36,148 bases of DNA. Origin: an uncultured Lachnospiraceae bacterium. GTDB taxonomy: Bacteria > Bacillota > Clostridia > Lachnospirales > Lachnospiraceae. The DNA is taken from assembly GCA_946414825.1 (NCBI GenBank), contig CAMKQB010000017.1:1-36148 (forward strand), read 5' to 3'. Shown piece after piece: positions 7,851-16,459 of the stretch. Both the position numbers and the translations under genes were made by a program. The notes beneath the pieces are model-generated. The model had not been told where the DNA came from. It worked only from the letters and a program-made list of their open reading frames with translations, and ran no database searches. How positions within the stretch are numbered: the stretch's first letter is position 1; each line of letters begins with the position of its first letter.

Positions 7851-9521
7851 TTATTTTGTAGGTATTTCGAGGATAGCTCCGCGGTTACCGGATGTAACCA
7901 TAGATGCATAGCGTGCAAGATAACCTGTTGTTACCTTAGGCTCACGTGGAGTCCAAGCCTCTTTACGCTTTGCAAGCTCCTCATCACTTACTTTAAGTGT
8001 AATCGAATAATTATTGATATCGATTTCAATCATATCGCCCTCTTCAACAAGTGCGATAGGTCCGCCTACTGCAGCCTCTGGTGATACATGTCCGATAGAA
8101 GCTCCACGGCTTGCACCTGAGAAACGTCCATCTGTAATAAGAGCAACTGTGCTTCCAAGTCCCATACCAGCGATAGCTGAGGTTGGGTTAAGCATTTCTC
8201 TCATACCAGGACCACCCTTAGGACCTTCGTAACGAATGACGACGACGTCACCGTCCACAATCTTTCCACCAAGGATAGCAGCGATTGCATCCTCCTCAGA
8301 ATCAAAGACTCGAGCTGGACCTTCATGCTTCAGCATTTCAGGAACAACTGCTGATCTCTTGACGACAGAACCGTCTGGAGCAAGATTTCCCTTAAGTACT
8401 GCAAGTCCACCTGTCTTTGAATATGGATTATCAGTAGGTCTGATGACCTCTGGATTTCTATTTACACTATTCTTAACTGCTTCACCGATAGTCTTACCAG
8501 TTACAGTCATACAATCTTCATTTATAAGTCCAAGGTCGCAAAGTTCCTTGACTACTGCATATACACCACCTGCTTCGTTGAGGTCTTCCATATATGTAGG
8601 ACCTGCAGGTGCGAGGTGACAAAGGTTAGGTGTCTTCTCGCTGATAGGGTTAGCAAATGATATATCGAAGTCAAATCCAATCTCATGTGCGATTGCTGGT
8701 AAATGCAGCATTGAGTTTGTTGAGCAACCCAGTGCCATATCTACTGTAAGAGCATTTAGGATAGCATCCTTTGTGATAATGTCACGTGGACGAATATTCT
8801 TCTCGAGCATATCCATCACTGCATATCCTGCCTTCTTAGCAAGACGAAGTCTCTCTGAATAAACAGCAGGGATAGTACCATTTCCAGGAAGTCCCATACC
8901 AAGAACCTCTGTTAAGCAGTTCATTGAGTTAGCTGTGTACATACCTGAACAAGAACCACAGGTTGGGCATACCTTCTCTTCGAACTCGAGTACTTCTGCA
9001 TCATCGATTTTTCCAGCTGTACGCTCTCCTACAGCCTCGAACATGGATGAAAGACTTCTCTTTCTTCCATGAATATGTCCTGCAAGCATAGGACCACCGG
9101 ATACGAAAACTGTTGGTACATTTACTCTTGCTGCGGCCATAAGAAGACCTGGAACATTTTTATCACAGTTAGGTATCATTACAAGAGCATCAAACTGATG
9201 TGCAATCGCCATCGCCTCTGTGGAATCTGCGATAAGATCTCTTGTGACCAGGCTGTACTTCATACCGATATGTCCCATTGCTATACCATCGCAGACGGCG
9301 ATAGCTGGGAACATAACTGGTGTTCCACCTGCTTCAGCGACGCCGAGTTTCACGGCCTCAGCTATCTTATCGAGGTTCATATGTCCTGGAACAATCTCGT
9401 TGTAAGAACATACAATACCAACCATAGGCTTTCTGATTTCTTCTGCAGTATATCCAAGTGCGTTCAGAAGTGAACGAGCTGGAGCTTGCTGCAGACCACA
9501 TTTCATGTTATCACTCTGCAT
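7851..9521 (-). CDS. ilvD: Dihydroxy-acid dehydratase
   Basis: This Fe-S enzyme dehydrates dihydroxy-isovalerate and dihydroxy-methylvalerate to the 2-keto acids for valine/leucine and isoleucine. Cluster cysteines are visible near residues 38 (Val-Cys-Ser-Tyr-Asn), 119 (Pro-Asn-Cys-Asp-Lys) and 191 (Thr-Cys-Gly-Ser-Cys-Ser-Gly). Gly-Arg-Phe-Ser-Gly-Ala-Ser-Arg-Gly is the C-terminal hallmark. A TTG at 9530 would add three residues, but AGGAG directly abuts that TTG, while the ATG at 9521 has 9-nt spacing. I therefore choose 9521, giving 556 residues. The gene lies 21 nt after an unknown membrane-protein gene and 15 nt before ilvB. Confidence 0.95.
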   Translation of the reverse strand: MQSDNMKCGLQQAPARSLLNALGYTAEEIRKPMVGIVCSYNEIVPGHMNLDKIAEAVKLGVAEAGGTPVMFPAIAVCDGIAMGHIGMKYSLVTRDLIADSTEAMAIAHQFDALVMIPNCDKNVPGLLMAAARVNVPTVFVSGGPMLAGHIHGRKRSLSSMFEAVGERTAGKIDDAEVLEFEEKVCPTCGSCSGMYTANSMNCLTEVLGMGLPGNGTIPAVYSERLRLAKKAGYAVMDMLEKNIRPRDIITKDAILNALTVDMALGCSTNSMLHLPAIAHEIGFDFDISFANPISEKTPNLCHLAPAGPTYMEDLNEAGGVYAVVKELCDLGLINEDCMTVTGKTIGEAVKNSVNRNPEVIRPTDNPYSKTGGLAVLKGNLAPDGSVVKRSAVVPEMLKHEGPARVFDSEEDAIAAILGGKIVDGDVVVIRYEGPKGGPGMREMLNPTSAIAGMGLGSTVALITDGRFSGASRGASIGHVSPEAAVGGPIALVEEGDMIEIDINNYSITLKVSDEELAKRKEAWTPREPKVTTGYLARYASMVTSGNRGAILEIPTK

Positions 9522-9542
9522 AATTTTCAACTCCTTTTTATA

Positions 9543-10280
9543 TCAATATCTTTTATATTTTCTAAACTGATCAATGCTAGCGGCAAAGGCTATTATACTG
9601 ATAAATGCTATAATACCCGATACTATTATCAACCAATGCAATTTGTCTTCAAGTCCCATAACACCTATAATGATAAAGGCTGCAAGACAAGCAATAAATA
9701 AAGTACCAGTAATTATCGCAGCAATTAGTCCTGTCCTGGCTTTAGGATGTAACCCTTCTGAGGCAATACCTTCGCCGTACCTACCCTTTCCCGAAGGAAT
9801 CAATTTCTCGAGACACCCTATCAGCTGATCATAATCATTTATATTTTTATCTATGTATATATATGAGGTTACTTCTTTACCAGCTTGATTTATAAAGTCA
9901 CACTCTACTGTCACTCTATCAAATTCCACCCTGATATCATGAACCTTTTTGATAGGACAACCAAGTTCTTTTTCTTTCTTATCGTGAACTATTTTGCTAA
10001 GCGCATTTCTAGTACAAAGATAAGCATTATACTTATTTATAGCTTTCTTTCTCTTTATATAAGAAACAAGGGTAGCAAATCTGGAAGCATTTGTCACACC
10101 ATTAGAGCTGATACTTGGAATATCAAACTGGCCTAGGATTCCCAGATATTCCTTAATCTTAAAGGAATCCATAAAATATACATATAAGTTTCCCATATCA
10201 TCCTCATAGAAGGGATTAAGGCACGCCGCCGTATAGACATTATGCGGTCCTTCTAGCGGATAAGAAAACATTTTAGACAT
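9543..10280 (-). CDS. Unknown protein with two C-terminal membrane segments
   Basis: Not recognised. The 245-residue protein has a mixed soluble region at residues 1-180, rich in Lys/Asp/Tyr, and two hydrophobic segments near 183-208 and 214-236 that form a membrane hairpin. A short basic tail (Arg-Lys-Tyr-Lys-Arg-Tyr) follows. Both termini are therefore probably cytoplasmic. No signal peptide or catalytic motif is visible. It sits 18 nt after leuB and 21 nt before ilvD, so it is almost certainly co-transcribed with branched-chain amino acid genes. The ribosome site (GGGG, 11 nt before ATG) is weak. Whether it has a pathway role or is a passenger cannot be told. Confidence 0.7.
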   Translation of the reverse strand: MSKMFSYPLEGPHNVYTAACLNPFYEDDMGNLYVYFMDSFKIKEYLGILGQFDIPSISSNGVTNASRFATLVSYIKRKKAINKYNAYLCTRNALSKIVHDKKEKELGCPIKKVHDIRVEFDRVTVECDFINQAGKEVTSYIYIDKNINDYDQLIGCLEKLIPSGKGRYGEGIASEGLHPKARTGLIAAIITGTLFIACLAAFIIIGVMGLEDKLHWLIIVSGIIAFISIIAFAASIDQFRKYKRY

Positions 10281-10298
10281 ATCATCACGCCCCGATAA

Positions 10299-11381
10299 TT
10301 ATACCCTCTCAGCTATAAGACTTCCCATCTCATCGCATTTAACCTGCTCTTCGCCCGGCTTAGCAAGGTCGATAGTTCTATATCCTTCCTCAAGGACTTT
10401 CTTCACAGCATTTTCTATCGCATCCGCCTCTTTGTCAAGGTCAAATGTATATCTCAGCATCATTGCAGCACTGAGAATAGTAGCAATTGGGTTAGCTATA
10501 TTCTTACCAGCGATGTCCGGCGCTGATCCACCTGATGGCTCATATAGACCGAACTTCGTCTCATTTAGAGATGCTGATGGAAGCATTCCGATAGAACCTG
10601 TGATCTGTGATGCCTCATCTGAAAGGATATCACCGAACATGTTTTCTGTAAGAACCACGTCAAACTGTGCAGGATCCTTGACAAGCTGCATAGCAGCGTT
10701 ATCAACAAGCATTACACCGTACTCAACCTCTGGATAATCCTTTGCAACTTCCTCAGTAACCTTTCTCCAAAGTCTGGAGCTATCGAGAACATTTGCCTTA
10801 TCAATAAGTGTCACCTTCTTGCGACGCTTCATTGCTATATCAAATGCCTTAATAGCGATACGTCTTATCTCGTTCTCGTTATAGGAAAGTGTGTCGACTG
10901 CTGTCATCACACCATCTATCTCTTTTGTATATCTCTCACCGAAGTAGAGACCGCCTGTCAGCTCACGCATCATCATCATATCGAAGCCCTTCTCAGCAAC
11001 TTCCTTCTTAAGTGGGCATGCCTCTGAAAGCTCAGGATAAAGGTATGCTGGACGAAGGTTTGCAAAAAGCGCAAGTGCCTTTCTGATTCCGAGAAGTCCT
11101 GCCTCTGGTCTCTTCTCTGGTGGAAGCTTGTACCAAGGTGAGGTCTGTGTGTTACCACCTATTGAACCCATGAGAACAGCATCCTTTGTTTTAGCTATCT
11201 CAACTGTTTCATCTGTAAGTGGCACTCCATTTACATCGATTGAGCATCCACCCATAAGGAGCTGCTCGTAATTAAATGTGTGACCGTACTTTTCTCCGAC
11301 CGCATCCAGAACCTTCATAGCCTCTGTGACTATTTCGGGACCGATTCCGTCGCCTTTAATAACTCCGATATTACATATCAT
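10299..11381 (-). CDS. leuB: 3-isopropylmalate dehydrogenase
   Basis: Oxidatively decarboxylates 3-isopropylmalate with NAD to 2-oxoisocaproate, the third step of leucine synthesis. The 360-residue protein opens with Gly-Asp-Gly-Ile-Gly-Pro-Glu-Ile, has the Arg...Arg-Glu-Leu-Thr-Gly-Gly-Leu-Tyr-Phe-Gly substrate loop near residue 140, a Lys-Ala-Asn-Val-Leu active-site segment near 195, and Asp-Asn-Ala-Ala-Met-Gln-Leu with Gly-Asp-Ile-Leu-Ser-Asp-Glu for metal binding. The C-terminal Pro-Ser-Gly-Gly-Ser-Ala-Pro-Asp-Ile-Ala-Gly-Lys is diagnostic. It is separated from leuC-leuD by three membrane-protein genes. AAAGGAA lies directly before the ATG. Confidence 0.96.
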   Translation of the reverse strand: MICNIGVIKGDGIGPEIVTEAMKVLDAVGEKYGHTFNYEQLLMGGCSIDVNGVPLTDETVEIAKTKDAVLMGSIGGNTQTSPWYKLPPEKRPEAGLLGIRKALALFANLRPAYLYPELSEACPLKKEVAEKGFDMMMMRELTGGLYFGERYTKEIDGVMTAVDTLSYNENEIRRIAIKAFDIAMKRRKKVTLIDKANVLDSSRLWRKVTEEVAKDYPEVEYGVMLVDNAAMQLVKDPAQFDVVLTENMFGDILSDEASQITGSIGMLPSASLNETKFGLYEPSGGSAPDIAGKNIANPIATILSAAMMLRYTFDLDKEADAIENAVKKVLEEGYRTIDLAKPGEEQVKCDEMGSLIAERV

Positions 11382-11435
11382 TTCCTTTTCCTCTTTTCTG
11401 TAATTAATTTCTGTCTATATATTTTTTATTACTTT

Positions 11436-12323
11436 CTATTTATCTTTAGGAACAAGGTTGAACTCGTATGGATTCGCATATTTCACGAGTGTCAGCTTGT
11501 TTCCATCCTTATCGTGTACATAGAAACCGTATAATGTGGTCGTTACCTGCTCGCCCTTTTTATACTCCTTTTCCTGACCATAGAAGACTTCCTTCTCGTT
11601 AGTAAGCACGAGGCATACGAAATTATCCTTCGTTGCACCATATTCAGGTTTTTCGAGCGATTCCACATAATCCTCGTCTACAAGAGCACTGACCTCTGAT
11701 TCATCTACCAGATAATCAACTGCATCCTCCCCTAGATAAAGCTTATAGCTTCCTGAATAATAATCTCCATCGGTACTACTTCTATCTCTATACCAAGTGA
11801 ATTTGTTACCAGATTCAGGAATAATTAAAGCTGAATCATTTAACCCTTCCCATTTATGATTTTCGAAATATAACTGAGTCAGGCCTCCATTTGCTGCCTC
11901 TTTAGCTAGCTCTCTATATTTAACGAAAGCTGGATATGTGATAGCCAGTCCTACTAAAAGCACCAGTACGATTGCACCTATTACTATACCTATTATAAGT
12001 CCACTACTACTCTTCTGAGGTTGACCATTTGGTTGTGCCCAGTAGCCTTGTTGAGGTTGCTGTGGATTTGAATAGCCTTGCTGTGGATAGCCCTGTTGTT
12101 GTGGGTAACCTTGCTGCGACCAGTAACCTTGTGGTTGCTGCATCTGAGGTTGTCCGCCTTGCTGCACCCAGTAACCTTGTTGAGGTTGCTGCATCTGAGG
12201 TTGTCCTGCCTGCTGAGCCCAATAACCTTGTTGAGATTGCTGTGGATTTGAGTAACCTTGCTGCTGTGGATATCCACCTTGATTTGGATACTGTGGTCCA
12301 CCTGGGAACTGTCCTTCGTTCAT
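11436..12323 (-). CDS. Gln/Pro/Gly-rich tail, one membrane helix, extracytoplasmic domain (paralog 2)
   Basis: Unknown family, 295 residues. Residues 1-105 are low complexity (Gln, Pro, Gly, Tyr, Trp) with repeated Gly-Tyr-Trp blocks; the DNA shows a 51-bp period, with a 23-bp identity between 12133-12155 and 12184-12206. One membrane helix spans about residues 108-131, and a folded domain of about 150 residues follows. With no signal peptide, a type II topology (tail inside, domain outside) is likely. It starts 53 nt after its paralog, sharing the opening Met-Asn-Glu-Gly-Gln, the helix, a Tyr-Lys-Leu-Tyr-hydrophobic-Gly segment, Asn-Phe-Val-Cys-Leu-Val-Leu and Tyr-Gly-Phe-Tyr-Val. GGGGG lies 5 nt before the ATG. 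Confidence 0.75.
   Translation of the reverse strand: MNEGQFPGGPQYPNQGGYPQQQGYSNPQQSQQGYWAQQAGQPQMQQPQQGYWVQQGGQPQMQQPQGYWSQQGYPQQQGYPQQGYSNPQQPQQGYWAQPNGQPQKSSSGLIIGIVIGAIVLVLLVGLAITYPAFVKYRELAKEAANGGLTQLYFENHKWEGLNDSALIIPESGNKFTWYRDRSSTDGDYYSGSYKLYLGEDAVDYLVDESEVSALVDEDYVESLEKPEYGATKDNFVCLVLTNEKEVFYGQEKEYKKGEQVTTTLYGFYVHDKDGNKLTLVKYANPYEFNLVPKDK
12016..12310. repeat. Minisatellite-like coding repeat in paralog 2
   Basis: Imperfect tandem units encode Gln/Pro/Gly-Tyr-Trp blocks. A 51-bp periodicity is clear near 12133-12206, where 23 bp are repeated exactly. Such in-frame units (17 codons) can expand or contract by slippage or recombination without breaking the gene. Confidence 0.6.
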
Positions 12324-12376
12324 ATATGCCCCCTTTATAACCTAAAACACATAATCAGATAGATAACGAAAACAAT

Positions 12377-13300
12377 TTATTCTGGTTGGAACAGATAATA
12401 TGTTGCAGAATTCATATTAGCTATATCAAAGCCTTCCTCACCATTTTCTTTAACATAGAAGCCATAATATGGAGTCGTTACTGTGCTAGTAGCTGTGTTC
12501 TCTCCATCAATTATGCATTCTTCATTATCAAGAACAAGGCAAACAAAATTTCCTTTTTTATATTTGTCATTTCTATCAATTAGACCTTGAATTTCATCTC
12601 TGGTAACACCATAGTCACTAAGATCGTTTACAACATAATCGATACCTTCATCTCCTACGTACAGCTTATAATGTCCTGTATAGTAGTAATCAGTAAGGTC
12701 AGTCTTATCCTTATAATACTTAAAGGTTCCATCAGACTTTGGAACTAGATATGAATTACTATAATATTCTACCCATTTATTATCACAGAACTTTGATTTG
12801 TTTATATCTGAACTTGCCCCACTAATTCCTGAGAAAATACCAGCTATAAAGCAAATAACAAAAAATAAGACAATTACTCCAACAACTATACCAATTATTA
12901 GTCCAACATGAGATTTGCTTCCCTGATTCTGTGGATTAGACCAATAGCCTGGCTGTGGATTACCATTAAACTGCTGTGGATAGCCCACCTGTTGCTGCGG
13001 ATTTACCTGTGGCTGGCCGCCTTGCTGAGCCGCGGCGTAGCCAGCTCCTTGCTGTGCCCAGTAACCTGGTTGTGGTTGGCCGCCTTGATTTGGATTTCCT
13101 TGTGGTTGGCCGCCCTGCTGTGCCCAGTAGCCTGGCTGTGGTTGGCCACCTTGCTGTGGATAGCCTACCTGTATCTGTGGATTTCCCTGTGGTTGCTGAT
13201 TTGGATAGCCTTGTGGTTGCTGCGGATAGCCAGGATAACCTTGTGGCTGTCCTCCCTGATTTGGATACTGTGGTCCACCTGGATATTGTCCTTCATTCAT
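12377..13300 (-). CDS. Gln/Pro/Gly-rich tail, one membrane helix, extracytoplasmic domain (paralog 1)
   Basis: Unknown family, 307 residues. Residues 1-128 form a Gln/Pro/Gly tail with repeated Pro-Gly-Tyr-Trp-Ala-Gln-Gln blocks. A membrane helix lies near 132-154 and a folded domain near 162-307. The tail is probably cytoplasmic and the domain outside, inferred from the lack of a signal peptide. The outer domain shares with the next gene a His-Tyr-Lys-Leu-Tyr-Val-Gly segment, Asn-Phe-Val-Cys-Leu-Val-Leu and Tyr-Gly-Phe-Tyr-Val. GGGGG precedes the ATG by 7 nt. It lies in the leu operon between a five-helix membrane protein and its own paralog, which points to tandem duplication within the operon. 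Such tails may mediate clustering or protein contacts, but no function is known to me. Confidence 0.75.
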   Translation of the reverse strand: MNEGQYPGGPQYPNQGGQPQGYPGYPQQPQGYPNQQPQGNPQIQVGYPQQGGQPQPGYWAQQGGQPQGNPNQGGQPQPGYWAQQGAGYAAAQQGGQPQVNPQQQVGYPQQFNGNPQPGYWSNPQNQGSKSHVGLIIGIVVGVIVLFFVICFIAGIFSGISGASSDINKSKFCDNKWVEYYSNSYLVPKSDGTFKYYKDKTDLTDYYYTGHYKLYVGDEGIDYVVNDLSDYGVTRDEIQGLIDRNDKYKKGNFVCLVLDNEECIIDGENTATSTVTTPYYGFYVKENGEEGFDIANMNSATYYLFQPE

Positions 13301-13334
13301 AATCTGACCCCCTCAATACTTTTTCACACTTTAA

Positions 13335-13886
13335 TTATTTCTCAATCTTTCTGTTTGTTCCGAATGCGTCCACATATACAGAAACAGGTGGAACTATAAC
13401 TGAAATCATCGAGATTACATTTAACGCCGATTTATTATTAAATAAATCCATAAACGAAAGGAATCCTTGATTCTTATTCGTTAGCATATTCGTCATATTG
13501 TAAATAATCTGACTGAAGTAATATGTTCTTCCTGTGTATACAAGTAGCAGGATGATAAACAGTACCAAAACCCAAGTTGAATAATCGTAGCCAGAAAACA
13601 TTTTAAATGCCAGGATTGTCGCAATAAATCGAAGGATAAATATACCTATTGAAGATGCCATATAAGAACCAACTGTAGGTATAACATTTACAATCAAAGG
13701 CATGAACCACTCGATAATCGCTCCCGCAATGGCGATAAAACAGCCCATAAATTGTCTACCTCTTCCGATTTCTTCATGCTTATTCGAAAGCTTTATACCG
13801 AAAATAATTGTTAGTAAGCATATTAAAAAACCTGGATATTGAACCAACGCATAATCAACGATCAGCTTTAAGTATCTAATTACCAT
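13335..13886 (-). CDS. Unknown integral membrane protein, about five helices
   Basis: The 183-residue protein is strongly hydrophobic, with probable membrane segments near residues 12-30, 45-68, 75-98, 104-120 and 152-172. A loop rich in Asn and Lys (residues about 130-150) joins the last two. No transporter or enzyme motif is recognisable. It starts 18 nt after leuD with AGGTGA upstream and ends 34 nt before paralog 1, so it is part of the leu operon. The two single-helix paralogs and this protein could form one membrane complex, which is inference from adjacency only. Confidence 0.65.
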   Translation of the reverse strand: MVIRYLKLIVDYALVQYPGFLICLLTIIFGIKLSNKHEEIGRGRQFMGCFIAIAGAIIEWFMPLIVNVIPTVGSYMASSIGIFILRFIATILAFKMFSGYDYSTWVLVLFIILLLVYTGRTYYFSQIIYNMTNMLTNKNQGFLSFMDLFNNKSALNVISMISVIVPPVSVYVDAFGTNRKIEK

Positions 13887-13904
13887 ATCACTTCACCTCG
13901 CGAA

Positions 13905-14393
13905 TTACCCCTTTGCATTAATAGAGTTGATAAGACCACCGCTGGTAATAATATTCTGCCTCAATGGAGGAAATGCCTGTCCCTGATATTTCTTTCCTGT
14001 TGTAATATCAGTAATCTCTCCTGTGTCGAAGTTAACCTCAACCTCATCCTCGGCATTGATTTCTTCGCTTGCTTCCTTACACTCAAGAATAGGAAGTCCG
14101 ATATTGATTGAATTTCTGTAGAAAATTCTTGCGAAGGACTCTGCTATAACGCATGAGATTCCGGAAGCCTTGATAGCTATTGGAGCATGCTCTCTGGAGG
14201 AACCACATCCGAAGTTCTTACCAGCGACCATGATGTCACCGTCCTTTACTCTCTTTACAAAATCCTTATCTATATCCTCCATGCAGTTCTTTGCGAGCTC
14301 TGCAGGATCTGCTGTATTTAAATATCTTGCTGGGATGATAACGTCTGTATCTACATTATCGCCATATCTATGTACTGTACCATGTGCTTTCAT
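13905..14393 (-). CDS. leuD: 3-isopropylmalate dehydratase, small subunit
   Basis: The swivelling-domain partner of LeuC in the isomerisation of 2-isopropylmalate to 3-isopropylmalate. The 162-residue form matches the short LeuD type. Asp-Asn-Val-Asp-Thr-Asp near residue 15, Phe-Gly-Cys-Gly-Ser-Ser-Arg-Glu-His near 60, and Phe-Ala-Arg-Ile-Phe-Tyr-Arg-Asn near 90 are family hallmarks. An upstream ATG in the same frame at 14483 would add 30 unrelated residues and begins inside a repeat arm. I choose the ATG at 14393, with AAAGGAA 7 nt upstream, because the protein then starts at the conserved His-Gly-Thr-Val-His-Arg-Tyr region. The unusually long 204-nt gap after leuC holds two repeats. Confidence 0.95.
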   Translation of the reverse strand: MKAHGTVHRYGDNVDTDVIIPARYLNTADPAELAKNCMEDIDKDFVKRVKDGDIMVAGKNFGCGSSREHAPIAIKASGISCVIAESFARIFYRNSINIGLPILECKEASEEINAEDEVEVNFDTGEITDITTGKKYQGQAFPPLRQNIITSGGLINSINAKG

Positions 14394-14427
14394 GTGTATC
14401 TTCCTTTCTGTATTCCAAGTATCCACT

Positions 14428-14462
14428 AATGAGTATATAAGAACCGACCCTATATACTCATT
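14428..14462. repeat. Hairpin element upstream of leuD, relative of the serC-serA hairpin
   Basis: A perfect 12-bp inverted repeat AATGAGTATATA/TATATACTCATT around an 11-nt loop AGAACCGACCC. The loop differs from the one at 4897-4907 by a single base, and the stem differs at paired positions, so the structure is conserved while the sequence varies. Confidence 0.65.
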
Positions 14463-14476
14463 TATACTTAATTTTA

Positions 14477-14579
14477 TGTGCAAATAGGGACGTTTCTGTT
14501 TTGCACAATCTTCGCTAACTAATGCTGTTTAATTAAAGTATTTACAATTGTGCAAAACAGAAACGTCCCTATTTGCACA
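14477..14579. repeat. Perfect 33-bp inverted repeat between leuC and leuD (MITE/REP-like)
   Basis: Positions 14477-14509 are the exact reverse complement of 14547-14579, with a 37-nt AT-rich centre. The arms include AGGGACGTTTCTGTTTTGCA. From memory, related GGGACG-TTCT palindromes are dispersed in clostridial genomes. No coding capacity or target-site duplication is evident. In the leuCD mRNA it would form a 33-bp duplex, a potential RNase III site or an insulator of leuD from leuC. Confidence 0.8.
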
Positions 14580-14583
14580 ACCT

Positions 14584-14600
14584 ACACTATTTACTCATTA
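14584..14600. repeat. Half-copy of the stop-codon hairpin element at the leuC end
   Basis: The 17 bases here, including the leuC TAA, are identical to 4904-4920 at the end of serC. The partner arm is missing and the 33-bp inverted repeat begins 5 nt away, as if the rest of the hairpin had been replaced. Confidence 0.5.
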
Positions 14601-15881
14601 TAGGTCTTCTGGGCTGGAGATCTTGCCGGTGATGGCAGAAGCTGCTGCAACTGCTGGGCTGGCAAGATATATCTCGGAGTCGATTGCCCCCATACGACCG
14701 ATGAAGTTACGGTTTGTTGTAGATACCGCTCTCTCACCGTGGGCAAGGATACCCATATGTCCTCCAAGACAAGGGCCACAGGTTGGTGTGCTGACGATAG
14801 CACCTGCATCTATGAATATCTCTGTCAGACCTTCACGAAGCATCTGCTTATATATCTCCTGTGTACCAGGGATAATGATTACTCTCAGCCAGTCTGCAAC
14901 CTTACGTCCGTTCATGATATCTGCTGCGATACGCATGTCATCGATACGTCCATTTGTACATGAACCGATTACAACCTGATCTATCTCGATGTCACCCTCT
15001 GCATGAATCTCATCGATTGTCTTAGTATTCTCAGGAAGATGTGGAAATGCAATCGTAGGACGAAGTGTTCCGAGATCAATCTCGATAACCTCATCATATT
15101 CTGCGTCCTCATCTGCCTCGTAAACTGTATATTCATTATTTACAAACTTCTCAGGAGCGTGCTCCTTCATATATTCAAGTGTAAGATCATCAACCGGGAA
15201 GATTCCATTTTTTGCACCGGCTTCGATAGCCATGTTAGCAATAGTAAATCTGTCGTCCATAGTAAGTGATTTAACTCCCTCACCAACGAACTCCATTGAC
15301 TTATATCTGGCACCGTCAACTCCAATCATACCGATAATGTGGAGAATCAGATCCTTACCACTTGTCCACTCAGCCTTCTCGCCCTTAAGAACAAACTTGA
15401 TAGCTGAAGGAACCTTGAACCATGCCTTACCTGTAACCATACCGGCAGCCATATCTGTGGAACCAACACCAGTTGAAAATGCCCCCAGCGCGCCATATGT
15501 ACAAGTATGTGAATCTGCACCTATACATGTATTACCCGCAACGATGAGTCCCTTCTCTGGAAGGAGCGCATGCTCGATTCCCATCTGTCCAACATCGAAG
15601 TAGTTAACAATATTATTAGCCTTAGAGAAATCTCTAACCTGCTTAACATGCTCCGCACTCTTTATATCCTTATTAGGAGTAAAATGATCCATAACAAGAG
15701 CTATCTTAGTATTATCAAATACTGTCTTCTTATTAAATTTATCAAGCTCATTTATAGCAACAGGAGTTGTAACATCATTTCCAAGTACGAGATCCAGACT
15801 CGCCTCGATAAGCTCTCCTGCCTTTACTGATTCAAGACCTGCATGAGCGGCCAGAATCTTCTGTGTCATAGTCATTCCCAT
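14598..15881 (-). CDS. leuC: 3-isopropylmalate dehydratase, large subunit
   Basis: The aconitase-superfamily subunit that carries the [4Fe-4S] cluster and, with LeuD, isomerises isopropylmalate. At 427 residues it is the short LeuC type. Cluster cysteines are C308 (Gly-Ser-Cys-Thr-Asn-Gly-Arg), C368 and C371 (Pro-Thr-Cys-Gly-Pro-Cys). Gly-Ala-Asp-Ser-His-Thr near residue 121 and Asp-His-Phe-Thr-Pro near 65 are active-site blocks. AAAGGAGG lies 8 nt before the ATG. It is the first gene of the leu/ilv operon with a promoter-like sequence at 15934-15962. leuA is absent from the window. Confidence 0.96.
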   Translation of the reverse strand: MGMTMTQKILAAHAGLESVKAGELIEASLDLVLGNDVTTPVAINELDKFNKKTVFDNTKIALVMDHFTPNKDIKSAEHVKQVRDFSKANNIVNYFDVGQMGIEHALLPEKGLIVAGNTCIGADSHTCTYGALGAFSTGVGSTDMAAGMVTGKAWFKVPSAIKFVLKGEKAEWTSGKDLILHIIGMIGVDGARYKSMEFVGEGVKSLTMDDRFTIANMAIEAGAKNGIFPVDDLTLEYMKEHAPEKFVNNEYTVYEADEDAEYDEVIEIDLGTLRPTIAFPHLPENTKTIDEIHAEGDIEIDQVVIGSCTNGRIDDMRIAADIMNGRKVADWLRVIIIPGTQEIYKQMLREGLTEIFIDAGAIVSTPTCGPCLGGHMGILAHGERAVSTTNRNFIGRMGAIDSEIYLASPAVAAASAITGKISSPEDL

Positions 15882-15923
15882 ATATTTTTCCTCCTTTTGA
15901 CCTTTGTTACCATTTTAAAACGA

Positions 15924-15950
15924 TAACTTATATATTTTATCATAAAGTTA
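15924..15950. promoter_or_regulatory. Inverted repeat around the leuC -10 region, possible operator
   Basis: TAACTT at 15924-15929 pairs with AAGTTA at 15945-15950, bracketing the predicted -10 hexamer. The arms are short, so this is only a candidate site for a repressor responding to branched-chain amino acids. No T-box or leucine-rich leader peptide fits in the 97-nt gap. Confidence 0.25.
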
Positions 15951-15962
15951 ATGTATTAGCAA
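15934..15962 (-). promoter_or_regulatory. Candidate sigma-A promoter for the leu/ilv operon
   Basis: On the minus strand TTGCTA (15962-15957) and TAAAAT (15939-15934) are separated by exactly 17 nt, and the predicted start lies about 45 nt before the leuC ATG. The 5' leader would be too short for a T-box. Confidence 0.5.
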
Positions 15963-15978
15963 AATATAGTTTTGGGGG

Positions 15979-16398
15979 TTACTGCTTGATTTTAGACATC
16001 AGATTCAGCACATCTACGACCTGTTGCTTACCATATACTAGGAATATCTGATCGCATACCCATTGATACATTTGTCTCTCTTCCTGACTAAGATTCAGTC
16101 CCTGCTCTATGAAATATACAACCTCTACTTCTCCGCCCATAGAAACTGTATATTTATATTCTATCTGCTCACCATATGGATTACCTGAATCATAGATAAC
16201 ACGGTCCATGATCTGTCCCGCTCTCATATGATGATGCTCTGGAAATTTTATTCTGAGAATTATTTTTGAATAATGCATATCCTTTGCCATATCGATGTAA
16301 TCCTCAGAAGATGGATATGTCAGTGCTGCTTCGTGTGTATATTTGTATAAGAACTTTCTTATATCTTCATATACCTTTTCCTTTTTAATGACGCTCAT
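15979..16398 (-). CDS. Unknown small soluble protein after the EAL gene
   Basis: Not recognised. A 139-residue acidic/basic mixed protein without membrane segments or signal peptide. It has a His-His-His cluster near residue 56, a central beta-rich part (residues 40-95), and a helical C-terminus (Leu-Ser-Gln-Glu-Glu-Arg ... Asp-Val-Leu-Asn-Leu-Met-Ser-Lys-Ile). GGGAG precedes the ATG. It follows the EAL phosphodiesterase by 61 nt with no terminator seen, so it may be co-transcribed and might act in the same signalling output. It could be a stand-alone sensory or adaptor domain; this is a guess from shape only. Confidence 0.6.
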   Translation of the reverse strand: MSVIKKEKVYEDIRKFLYKYTHEAALTYPSSEDYIDMAKDMHYSKIILRIKFPEHHHMRAGQIMDRVIYDSGNPYGEQIEYKYTVSMGGEVEVVYFIEQGLNLSQEERQMYQWVCDQIFLVYGKQQVVDVLNLMSKIKQ

Positions 16399-16459
16399 AA
16401 TTTTTCTCCCTTGTAGTTACTATTATAAGATTCTTCAAGCTTTGTTCTCAGAATAACAT

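Noticed and set aside
9522..9530. TTG start of ilvD at 9530
   Set aside because: AGGAG abuts this codon with no spacing, while the ATG at 9521 has 9 nt.
12908..13399. Plus-strand frame encoding a very hydrophobic Trp/Leu-rich product
   Set aside because: It is the antisense reading of the Gln/Pro/Gly repeats; the hydrophobic pattern is a by-product of those codons.
14394..14483. N-terminal extension of leuD from an upstream ATG
   Set aside because: It starts inside the 33-bp repeat arm, has no ribosome site, and the added residues are not part of LeuD. The ATG at 14393 has AAAGGAA in the right place.
14477..14579. Intrinsic terminator between leuC and leuD
   Set aside because: The stem is far longer than usual, the loop is 37 nt, and no T-run follows on the minus strand.
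15882..15978. T-box or leucine leader peptide before leuC
   Set aside because: The gap is under 100 nt, has no leucine-codon run, no specifier-type stem and no terminator hairpin.
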